DNA from: Propionicimonas sp.
Lineage (GTDB): Bacteria; Actinomycetota; Actinomycetes; Propionibacteriales; Propionibacteriaceae
Direction: 5' to 3'
Assembly: GCF_029975155.1 (NCBI RefSeq)
Contig: NZ_JARKPQ010000056.1
Location: 1 to 62,520 of the forward strand
DNA: 62,520 nucleotides
Shown here: positions 55,881 to 62,520 of the stretch, in pieces
Layout of the letters: the number at the start of each line of letters is the position of its first letter
Position numbering within the stretch: position 1 is the stretch's first letter
The notes under the pieces: generated by a model
Told to the model about the DNA's origin: nothing
Database searches by the model: none
Seen by the model: the letters and a program-made list of their open reading frames with translations, nothing else
Translations under genes and position numbers: made by a program

Positions 55881-56480
55881 CTACAGCAGTCCCTTGGTGG
55901 ACGGAATGCCCGTCTCGCGATCGTCGTACGACGCCGCGTCCCGGAGCGCCCGAGCCACCGCCTTGTACTGCGACTCGATGATGTGGTGGGCGTTGCGGCC
56001 GCGGAACGTGTCGATGTGCAGGGTCATGCGGGTGTGGAAGGCGAACGACTCCCAGACGTGATCGTTCAGGCTCGTGTCGAACTGGCCCACCATCGGCGTC
56101 GGCATCTCGGGGGCGGAGTAGACGAAGTACGGCCGCCCGGAAAGGTCCACGACCGCACGGCTCAGGGACTCGTCGAGCGGGCAGGTGCGGTCGGCGAAAC
56201 GCCGCACGCCGCGCCGATCGCCCAGAGCCTGGTCGAAGGCCTGTCCGAGGGCGATGGCCGTGTCCTCCATGGTGTGGTGCCCGTCGATCCAGAGGTCGCC
56301 CTCGACCCTGATCGTGAGGTCGAAGAGGCCGTGCTTGCCCAACTGGTCGAGCATGTGGTCGTAGAAGCCGATTCCGGTCTTGACGTCGACCTTGCCGGTC
56401 CCGTCGACGTTGAGCTCGATCTCGATCGAGGTCTCCTTGGTCTTGCGTGAGATGCGTGCGGTCCGCGGGTCCGGGCTCAC
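55881..56480 (-). CDS. hisB: Imidazoleglycerol-phosphate dehydratase
   Basis: 199 residues from GTG 56480, which has AAGGAGA 5-6 nt upstream; ATG 56504 would precede that ribosome site. Signature and metal motifs: YDHMLDQLGKHG, DGHHTMEDTAIALG and NAHHIIESQYKAVARALR. It makes imidazole-acetol phosphate in histidine synthesis. No other his gene is in the window, unlike the usual hisD-C-B cluster. Confidence 0.95.
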   Translation of the reverse strand: MSPDPRTARISRKTKETSIEIELNVDGTGKVDVKTGIGFYDHMLDQLGKHGLFDLTIRVEGDLWIDGHHTMEDTAIALGQAFDQALGDRRGVRRFADRTCPLDESLSRAVVDLSGRPYFVYSAPEMPTPMVGQFDTSLNDHVWESFAFHTRMTLHIDTFRGRNAHHIIESQYKAVARALRDAASYDDRETGIPSTKGLL

Positions 56481-56662
56481 GTGGGTCTCCTTTGGTCTTG
56501 CCAAACCGTTCGGTCGTTCTTGGCTGCGGGATACGGCTGCTCGATCATACGGGTGGACCCGCCACGTGGCGGGGCGATGTCAGCTGGCAACTACTTCCAC
56601 CCGGTGCGGCCCCGGACGCGCGGGTCGGCGCCGGAGGACTCCCCGCCGACTCTGCCCAAAAT

Positions 56663-56784
56663 GTTTATACCTTTCATGACGGACGGTCGGCGCCGGCACC
56701 CTGCGCTCACCATCGGGGGTGATCACGCGCTTGGCTGAGGACCTCCCGTGGCGCTCTTGACTTTGTTTAGATCATCTGTATCTT
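56663..56784 (+). promoter_or_regulatory. Probable promoter and GntR operator region of the EIIC-like locus
   Basis: TTGACT (56757-56762), 16-bp spacer and TATCTT (56779-56784) form a plausible promoter. Upstream, GTTTATAC (56663-56670) fits the GTNTANAC half-palindrome typical of HutC/UTRA-type GntR regulators, and the product of 59449 is such a regulator. The 412-bp hisB-permease gap is clearly AT-richer than the rest of the window; no gene is seen in it. Confidence 0.4.
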
Positions 56785-56892
56785 TTTGTACTAACCTCAG
56801 CGGCGAGGCGGCCCCCGTCCGGACACTGGGCATGCCGAGCCACAGAGGCGCAAGACACAACCGTCGTCTTCACACACTCGAAAGGTCCTGCA

Positions 56893-58500
56893 ATGGCCGA
56901 AGGCACAGCCACTCCGACCCGCACGACGCAGTACAAGATCGCGATCCTCGCCAGCAGCGGCGGCAACCTCCGCAGTCATGGCGGGAATGACCCCGCGAAG
57001 CTGATCCTCGATACCAAGAAGCAGATCGACGCTGCCGGATTCGTCCTCGACGACGTCCAGTTCGTGTCCGCCAGCACGTCGATGGACGGGGTCCACGCGG
57101 ACACCGCGGCCGAGCTCTGGGGGCTCGTCGACGGCCAGCCGACCGTGCTCATCTCGGGAACGCTCGACGAGGTGAACAAGGCGGCGCGCGAACACGACGC
57201 AGAGCTCGCTGAGCGCGTCCTGGCCGGCGAGATCGACGGACTGATCCTGATGAGTTCGGATCCGACCGACACCAACTCCAAGGCCATCGCCGCCGCCGCC
57301 GAGAAGAAGATCCCCGCTGCCGGCACCGGCGGCACGTCCATCGCCAAGGCCCAGCAGCTGGGCGTCAACCTCATCGCCGCCTCCGGCACCACCGGCACCA
57401 CCAGCACGACCCGGGCGGTGTCGTACGTGTCCGCGCTCGCCAAGGAGTGGAAGGTCAAGTACCGGCCCGTGCTCGGCAGCTCGTCCGCCGGGGCCACCAG
57501 CACCGACGAGGCCGCCTGGAGGCGGATCAGCATCCGCGGCATCATGGTCGGCAGCATCCCGGCGTTCATCTCCCTGGCGCTGATCCTCGCGGTCAGCAAG
57601 ATCCCCGGTCTGGACGGCCTCACCCCGGTCTTCGACCTGTTGATCGCCTCGCTGCCGATCGTCGTCTCCGCGGTGGCGGCCCGGAAGATCTCCGGTCTCG
57701 ACGAGGTCGGTCTGGTCGCCGGGGCGGTGGCCGGCATCCTCGCCGCGCCCGGTGGCCTGTTCGGTGGCCTGGTGAGCGGCATCCTGTCAGGTCTCCTCGC
57801 GGCCTTCCTGATCAAGCAGACGCTGGCGTGGAGGTTCCCGGCGACGACGGCGAACATCGCCACCGGGGCCCTGTCCGGCCTCGTCCCCGGCCTCCTGGTC
57901 TACTTCGCCCTCGCCCCGTTCACCTCGCTCCTGGGCGCCTGGGTCAAGAGCGGCATCGAGTGGGCGCTGGGCATCAACCCCATTCTCGCGGGTGCCCTCG
58001 CCGGTCTGGCCATGTGGCCCGCCATCATGGGCGGCGTCTACCACTCCGTGATCCTGCCGCTGGTTCTCCTGGAGATGGGTCAGAAGGGTCACAGCTTCTT
58101 CGGCGCCATCGACATGGTCGCCCTGGTCATGGTGTCGCTCGGCATCACCCTCGCGAACACGATCAAGCCGCGCACCAGTGGTGAGCGTGCCCTCGCCGGC
58201 TCCGGGGCGGCGGTCAACTTCTTCTTCGGCACGTTCGTCGAGGCGTCCTACCCGTTCATGTTCGGTGACAAGAAGGTCTTCGGGATCGCGCTGCTCTCGG
58301 CCACCATCGGCGGAGCCGTCGTCGGTGCGACCGGCAGTGAGGCCTCGGCCTACCTTCCGGCCGTCGTCGCCCCCTTCATCTCGACGAACCTCTGGGGGTT
58401 CATCCTCTCGATGGTGGTCGGTGCCGCGATCGCGTTCGCGCTGACCCTGTTCGTGAACATCCTCCATCTGCGCAAGGACAAGGCCGGCGTCGAGAAGTGA
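56893..58500 (+). CDS. EIIC-like permease with an N-terminal cytoplasmic domain, no EIIB cysteine
   Basis: 535 residues, ATG after GAAAGG. Residues 1 to about 210 are a soluble alpha/beta domain: KIAILASSGGNLRSHGG, DGLILMSSDP, GTGGTSIAKAQQLG, SGTTGTTSTTRAVSY. Residues about 217-527 hold about ten membrane segments; GGVYHSVILPLVLLEMG and FGTFVEASYPFMFGDKKVFG resemble the glucose/sucrose EIIC fold, the latter placed like the GITEP segment. The whole protein contains no cysteine, so it cannot be phosphorylated as EIIB is. Promoter-proximal gene of a likely four-gene operon; substrate unknown. Confidence 0.65.
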   Translation: MAEGTATPTRTTQYKIAILASSGGNLRSHGGNDPAKLILDTKKQIDAAGFVLDDVQFVSASTSMDGVHADTAAELWGLVDGQPTVLISGTLDEVNKAAREHDAELAERVLAGEIDGLILMSSDPTDTNSKAIAAAAEKKIPAAGTGGTSIAKAQQLGVNLIAASGTTGTTSTTRAVSYVSALAKEWKVKYRPVLGSSSAGATSTDEAAWRRISIRGIMVGSIPAFISLALILAVSKIPGLDGLTPVFDLLIASLPIVVSAVAARKISGLDEVGLVAGAVAGILAAPGGLFGGLVSGILSGLLAAFLIKQTLAWRFPATTANIATGALSGLVPGLLVYFALAPFTSLLGAWVKSGIEWALGINPILAGALAGLAMWPAIMGGVYHSVILPLVLLEMGQKGHSFFGAIDMVALVMVSLGITLANTIKPRTSGERALAGSGAAVNFFFGTFVEASYPFMFGDKKVFGIALLSATIGGAVVGATGSEASAYLPAVVAPFISTNLWGFILSMVVGAAIAFALTLFVNILHLRKDKAGVEK

Positions 58501-58554
58501 GCGCCGCCGAGGCCGACCAGCACCCCACCGGAAGAATCTGAAAGGTAATCAGGT

Positions 58555-59427
58555 ATGAACAAGTTCCAGGCCCATGACATGGATCGGCGGCGCGAGCACG
58601 CGCTGGCCAAGGTCCGGGGCGCCATCCAGGAGCACGGCGGCACGACGCTGCTGAGCACCGGCATCACGGCGGACGACGCCCGGCTGGCTCGTGCGGTCGT
58701 CGACGCGGGCGTGAAGCTCCTCGAGCCGAACCACCCCGCGATCGCGCTGGCCCGCGGCCTGCACGGGGTGAAGGACATGCACAGCGCCGAGAACGTCCGG
58801 CACGAGGTCCAGCAGGCCGAGATCGCTCGAGTGGTGGAGGGTGTGCGGGCGGTCGCCGGCCCGGACGTCTTCGTCACCGTGGGCATCCCCGGCGGCTTCA
58901 CCGAGTTGCAGCCGGTCGAACTCGAGGAGCACCACTTCTTCGAGCTCGCCCGTGCCGGGGCCGACGGACTCCACACCCACAAGTCGAGTCTTCCCGACCT
59001 CGACGCCTGGGTGCAGCTGGCGCACAGCCACGGGCTGACCGTGGACGCCTACATCGCCCATCCCAGCGATCGGCACCCGTTCGGCATCGAGGCCGCAACT
59101 CCGGACGACGTGGCGAGGGTGGCGCGGCAGATGGAGGACATGGGCGTCGACATGATCGGCCTGATGACCGGGATGTCCTACGGCGGGGCCGAGGCCGGCG
59201 ACATCCCGACGGTGATCAAGGAGCGCCTCGCAGCGCTGACGCAGTCGGTGAAGGTGCCCACCCTCGCCGAGGGCGGCATCAACGCGGACAACTACCTCGC
59301 CTTCCGGGGCACCGGCGTCAACATCATCGTGGTCGGCACGTCCTTCGACGACGTCGCCCGCAGGGCTGTCGCCGACACCGCGAAGAAGTACATCACGGTG
59401 AACGCGAGCGTCCCTGCTGTCGCCTGA
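58555..59427 (+). CDS. Phosphate-binding TIM-barrel enzyme of unknown substrate
   Basis: 290 residues, AAAGGT before the ATG, 54 nt after the permease. The sequence alternates strands and helices as in a (beta/alpha)8 barrel: TTLLSTGI, KLLEPNHP, VFVTVGIPGGF, ADGLHTHKS, TVDAYIAH, VDMIGLMTGM. It ends with a standard phosphate-binding pair: VPTLAEGGIN and VNIIVVGTSF, as in NanE, UlaD and HPS-type barrels. Several conserved-looking His and Glu (LEEHHFFEL, HTHKS) could bind metal. An aldolase, epimerase or decarboxylase on a sugar phosphate is plausible. Family not recognised. Confidence 0.6.
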   Translation: MNKFQAHDMDRRREHALAKVRGAIQEHGGTTLLSTGITADDARLARAVVDAGVKLLEPNHPAIALARGLHGVKDMHSAENVRHEVQQAEIARVVEGVRAVAGPDVFVTVGIPGGFTELQPVELEEHHFFELARAGADGLHTHKSSLPDLDAWVQLAHSHGLTVDAYIAHPSDRHPFGIEAATPDDVARVARQMEDMGVDMIGLMTGMSYGGAEAGDIPTVIKERLAALTQSVKVPTLAEGGINADNYLAFRGTGVNIIVVGTSFDDVARRAVADTAKKYITVNASVPAVA

Positions 59428-59448
59428 CCTTCTGCGACAATCCCTGCC

Positions 59449-60225
59449 ATGGCCGGCTCACGACAACAGACGCCCCTGCACGAGCGGATCTACCAGGATC
59501 TGCGGGGACGGATCGAGAGCGGTGAACTTCCGCCCGGAACCCAGCTCCCCACCGAGCTGGAGATCGCGGACGAGTACTCCGTGAGTCGTGGGACGGCCAG
59601 GCAGGCGATCACCCGGCTGGTGAACGAGGGCAGCGTGGACCGGACGGCCGGGCGAGGCACCTTCGTCTCGTCCCGCCGCCTGACCTATGCTGCGCGCGAG
59701 CTGCTCGGCTTCGGCCAGCAGATCCGGGCCACGGGACGGACGCCGAGTTCGTCGCTGGTGGATCTCAGCCTCGTGCCCGCCGACAGGTACGCCAAGTTGT
59801 TCGGCTTCGCGCCCAGCATCGAGAAGCTCGTCTCGATCGAACGCGTCCGCAGGGCCGACGGCCAGCCGGTCGCGCTCGAGCAGCTCCTGCTGCCCTGGCC
59901 GAGGTTCGCCGGTCTGCGTGACATGGACGTCGCCACCCTCGCCGTCTACGACACCCTGGAGAACCTCTTCGGCGTCCATCTTCGGGCGGGGGAGTTCCAT
60001 CTCGACGTCGAGGATCTGGACGACCGGCAGGCCGAGCTCCTGGAGGAGCCCCCGGGCGCCGCGTCCTTCCTCATGCTCGGCACCGTCTACGACCAGGACG
60101 ACCAACCCATCGTCGGCGTGAAGTGCTACTACCGGCGGAGCCGCTACTCGTTCCACTTCACGATCCCCAGGGAAAGCCACAGCTACCCCAACTACACGCC
60201 GCCGCGCCCGGTGATGTCGCGCTGA
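59449..60225 (+). CDS. GntR-family regulator with UTRA ligand domain (HutC type)
   Basis: 258 residues. Winged HTH at residues 8-75 (IYQDLRGRIESGELPPGTQLPTELEIADEYSVSRGTARQAI...GRGTFV) and UTRA domain at about 95-245, which in relatives binds a phosphorylated sugar or similar effector. A GACAAT -10-like hexamer 7 nt before the ATG suggests an additional leaderless transcript. It follows the barrel gene after 21 nt and presumably controls this locus. Confidence 0.9.
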   Translation: MAGSRQQTPLHERIYQDLRGRIESGELPPGTQLPTELEIADEYSVSRGTARQAITRLVNEGSVDRTAGRGTFVSSRRLTYAARELLGFGQQIRATGRTPSSSLVDLSLVPADRYAKLFGFAPSIEKLVSIERVRRADGQPVALEQLLLPWPRFAGLRDMDVATLAVYDTLENLFGVHLRAGEFHLDVEDLDDRQAELLEEPPGAASFLMLGTVYDQDDQPIVGVKCYYRRSRYSFHFTIPRESHSYPNYTPPRPVMSR

Positions 60226-60254
60226 TCTCACCCGGCAGCGGTCTGAGAAGGACC

Positions 60255-60872
60255 ATGCCCACCATCACGATTGCTCGTAGCCACGAACAGTTGACCCCTC
60301 CGCCAGGGAAGAAGGCACTCCTCTTCGACTGGGACGGCACCCTCTTCCACAACCACCACTTCAACTACGAGGTCATGCGCGCCGCGCTGGCCGACTGGGA
60401 CGTGCCCATCACCGAAGCCTGGTTCATGGAGAACAGCGGCTACTCGGCGAAGGCCATGGTCGAGATGGCCCTCGGCGCGGCCGGTGCGGACGTCGACGCG
60501 CTCGACGTGCTCACCCGGAGGGACCGCTACGCGAACGACCGCGTGGCTGAGGTGCCCGCCTCGCCGGCGGTGATGCGGCTGCTGCTGTCGCTGAGCGGGG
60601 AGCGCAGGATCGCGGTGGTCACCGGCTCCAACCGATCCAACATCCAGGCGCTGCTCGCGCACCTCGATCTGGAAGTGAAGCTGGACGCGATCATCACCCG
60701 CGACCAGATCGAGCACGGCAAGCCCGACCCGGAGGGCTACCGGCTGGCACTCGCGCGACTGGGCGTCGAGCCCGGGGAGGCCATGGTCTACGAGGACAGC
60801 GACACCGGGGTCGAGGCCGCCATGGCGGCGGGCATCGATGTCATCGATGTCCGGTACCTCCCTGCAGCGTGA
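60255..60872 (+). CDS. HAD-superfamily phosphatase/phosphoglucomutase-like hydrolase
   Basis: 205 residues from ATG 60255. Motif I LLFDWDGTLFHN with nucleophile Asp and acid/base Asp, motif II VVTGSN, motif III Lys in EHGKPDPEGY, motif IV YEDSDTG; helical cap of the beta-phosphoglucomutase/Gph subfamily. It lies 29 nt after the GntR gene and probably acts on a phosphorylated intermediate of the same pathway. Confidence 0.85.
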   Translation: MPTITIARSHEQLTPPPGKKALLFDWDGTLFHNHHFNYEVMRAALADWDVPITEAWFMENSGYSAKAMVEMALGAAGADVDALDVLTRRDRYANDRVAEVPASPAVMRLLLSLSGERRIAVVTGSNRSNIQALLAHLDLEVKLDAIITRDQIEHGKPDPEGYRLALARLGVEPGEAMVYEDSDTGVEAAMAAGIDVIDVRYLPAA

Positions 60873-60922
60873 CCCTCCCGCCGCATTACTCTGAGGGTGG
60901 CGGACCAGGAAGGGTCGAGGCG

Positions 60923-60979
60923 ATGGACGTATCGGTGATCTGCTCGCGCACGGGCGACGAGGCGCGGGTGACCGGGTGA
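60923..60979 (+). CDS. Possible 18-residue upstream ORF
   Basis: MDVSVICSRTGDEARVTG, with AGGAAGGG 8-9 nt upstream and a -10-like TACTCT at 60887-60892. Its TGA (60977-60979) overlaps the GTG of the DUF6941 gene, so it could couple translation. Too short to judge by composition. Confidence 0.3.
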   Translation: MDVSVICSRTGDEARVTG

Positions 60980-61392
60980 GGGCAACCGTCCTGCTGTGCG
61001 ACCACGCCGAGGTTGCTGACGGGAAGCTCTTCATCAACGGCGGCGGCTGGGATCTGACCTCGCCCACCGGCGGGACGACGAGCGGACTCGCCGTCGTCGT
61101 CCACGTTCCGTGGGGGCTGACCAATCTGCAGAAGACGTTGCACGTTGGTCTCCAGGACGAGGACGGAAGGCCCGTCCTGCAGGGCCCTCCCGGCGGAGAG
61201 AGACCCCTCGAGATCGACGTGAAGTTCGAGGTCGGCCGTCCGCCGGGCACCCAGCCCGGCAGCGAGGTGAGCGTGCCGTTCGCGCTGAACTTCCCGCCCT
61301 TGGCGCTCCGCCCCAGCCACGCCTACGTGTGGATGGTGGAGATCGACGGACAAGAGGTGGGCAGGGCGAGTTTCCGGACGCGAGGGTCCTGA
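60976..61392 (+). CDS. DUF6941 family protein
   Basis: 138 residues from GTG 60976. It begins MRATVLLCDHAEVADGKLFINGGGWDL, the hallmark of this actinobacterial family, and looks all-beta with no signal peptide. Function unknown. The start overlaps the stop of a short upstream ORF. It is separated by 103 nt from the HAD gene and probably not part of that operon. Confidence 0.72.
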   Translation: MRATVLLCDHAEVADGKLFINGGGWDLTSPTGGTTSGLAVVVHVPWGLTNLQKTLHVGLQDEDGRPVLQGPPGGERPLEIDVKFEVGRPPGTQPGSEVSVPFALNFPPLALRPSHAYVWMVEIDGQEVGRASFRTRGS

Positions 61393-61502
61393 GTTCGGGC
61401 CTCGGCCGCCGTGGATCGCGGCCGAGGGCGGGTATGTACTGGTCATCGCCGCGGGGAACTCCGTCCGCTGGAAGCGGCGGCCACATGGGGAGGACGACGG
61501 GA

Positions 61503-62507
61503 ATGACCGTGCGCATCGGCATCAACGGCTTCGGCCGAATCGGACGCAGCTACCTGCAGGCGGCGATGGCCAGTGCCGCCGACGTGGAGGTGGTCGCCGT
61601 CAACGACCTGGCCGACGCCCGCACCCTGGCCACGCTGCTGGAGTGGGACTCGATCTCTGGCCACCTGGACGACGTCAGCGTGGACGGCGACGCGATACGG
61701 GTGGGCGACGGACTGATCGCGGTGCTTTCGAAGACCGATCCGGGGACGATCCCGTGGGGTGAGTACGGCGCCGATGTGGTGATCGAGTCGACCGGGCGGT
61801 TCACGGACGTCGACAGGGCCCGGGAACACCTGATCGGGGGAGCCCGCAAGGTGGTCGTGTCCGCGCCGGCGAAGGGTGATGTGCCGACCTTCGTTCTCGG
61901 TGTGAACGACGACACGCTGGACCCGTCCGCGACCGACGTGTTCTCCAACGGATCGTGCACCACCAACTCGCTGGCTCCGCTCGCGAAGGTGCTCAATGAC
62001 GCCTTCGGAGTGCAGAGCGGGCTGATGACCACGGTCCACGCGTACACCGGGGACCAGCGGTTGCACGACGCCCCGCACTCGGACCTGCGTCGGGCGCGGG
62101 CCGCGGCGATGTCGATCATCCCGACGTCGTCGGGGGCGGCGAGGGCGATCGGGAAGGTGATACCCGAGCTGGACGGGAAGCTGACCGGGTTCTCGCTACG
62201 GGTGCCGGTGCCGGTGGGATCGGTAACGGACCTGACGGCGGTACTGGGCAGGAGTGCGTCCGTCGACGAGGTGAACGCAGCGTTCGCCGAGGCGGCGTCA
62301 GCCGGGCCGCTGAGCCGCTATCTCCAGTACTCCGAGGCGCCACTGGTCTCGGCCGACATCGTCGGCAACCCGCACTCGGCGATCTTCGACGCGCCCCTGA
62401 CCGAGGTCGTCGGCAGCCAGGTGAAGGTGCTCGGCTGGTACGACAACGAGTGGGGCTTCTCCAACCGGCTGGTGGAGTTCTCCGAGAGGATCGGCGCGGC
62501 GCTCTGA
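61503..62507 (+). CDS. gap: Glyceraldehyde-3-phosphate dehydrogenase, type I
   Basis: 334 residues from ATG 61503 (MTVRIGINGFGRIGRSYLQA); GGGGAGGACG lies upstream. NAD-binding GFGRIGR, catalytic Cys152 in NGSCTTNSLAPLAKVL, and the closing WYDNEWGFSNRLVEF. Glycolytic enzyme. No pgk or tpi follows within the window's last bases. A second GAPDH elsewhere in the genome would be usual for such organisms. Confidence 0.96.
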   Translation: MTVRIGINGFGRIGRSYLQAAMASAADVEVVAVNDLADARTLATLLEWDSISGHLDDVSVDGDAIRVGDGLIAVLSKTDPGTIPWGEYGADVVIESTGRFTDVDRAREHLIGGARKVVVSAPAKGDVPTFVLGVNDDTLDPSATDVFSNGSCTTNSLAPLAKVLNDAFGVQSGLMTTVHAYTGDQRLHDAPHSDLRRARAAAMSIIPTSSGAARAIGKVIPELDGKLTGFSLRVPVPVGSVTDLTAVLGRSASVDEVNAAFAEAASAGPLSRYLQYSEAPLVSADIVGNPHSAIFDAPLTEVVGSQVKVLGWYDNEWGFSNRLVEFSERIGAAL

Positions 62508-62520
62508 GGCCCGGCGCACG

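Noticed and set aside
56893..58500. A standard PTS EIIBC sugar transporter
   Set aside because: No cysteine in the whole protein and the N-terminal domain lacks an EIIB signature, so only the membrane half resembles EIIC.

Overview
The window is a GC-rich actinobacterial chromosome segment. The gene content and order (tig/clpP1/clpP2/clpX, folC-DUF4233-ndk, radical SAM + DUF2344 + rne, rplU-rpmA-obg-proB-proA, nadD-rsfS), DtxR-type iron boxes, septum-formation and LppM-like lipoproteins and many GTG/TTG starts all fit Actinobacteria. A member of the Propionibacteriales (Propionibacteriaceae-like) is my best guess, but this rests on gene content only. No insertion sequence, prophage, rRNA operon or CRISPR array is visible. 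The only RNA gene is tRNA-Gly(TCC).

Layout. 1-1.5 kb: two iron-related genes (DUF2470/HugZ-like and Cys-rich DUF1540) facing away from a shared regulatory gap. 1.7-7 kb: GH3 beta-glucosidase, PQQ-propeller lipoprotein, YwiC-like membrane protein, a 64-residue membrane protein, tRNA-Gly. 7.3-12.5 kb: trigger factor and ClpP1-ClpP2-ClpX, interrupted by a DUF559/AbiEi-type gene flanked by 20-bp direct repeats. 12.9-14.9 kb: HPr and enzyme I of the PTS. 15-20.3 kb (minus): septum lipoprotein, an archaeal-like ValS, and a MauE/DoxX membrane protein with two membrane-anchored DsbA-like thioredoxins. 20.3-24.3 kb: folC, DUF4233, ndk, CPBP protease, uridine-kinase-like protein. 24.5-34.5 kb: TIGR03960 radical SAM, SpoIID, SulP, VOC, GNAT, DUF2344 and RNase E/G. 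34.6-39.8 kb: NadE, an alpha/beta hydrolase, Ogt and an Ada-AlkA fusion. 40-50.2 kb: L21/L27, LppM-like, Obg, ProB, a SWEET-like PQ-loop protein, ProA, polysaccharide deacetylase, NadD, RsfS, histidine phosphatase. 50.1-55.6 kb: glycerophosphodiesterase, Tat-exported DUF1501/DUF1800 pair, bifunctional nuclease. 55.9-62.5 kb: HisB, then an EIIC-like transporter / phosphate-barrel enzyme / GntR / HAD phosphatase locus, DUF6941 and GAPDH.

The most interesting observations are: (1) the 56.9-60.9 kb locus, where a cysteine-free EIIC-like permease with its own N-terminal cytoplasmic domain is followed by a phosphate-binding TIM barrel, a GntR/UTRA regulator and a HAD phosphatase, apparently an uptake and catabolic module for an unidentified substrate; (2) at least four families of short interspersed repeats, two of which also lie in frame inside protein genes (ada-alkA and rne); and (3) a recurrent -10 hexamer placed 6-7 nt before an ATG/GTG at 12 genes, the signature of leaderless mRNAs, which also settles several start codons.
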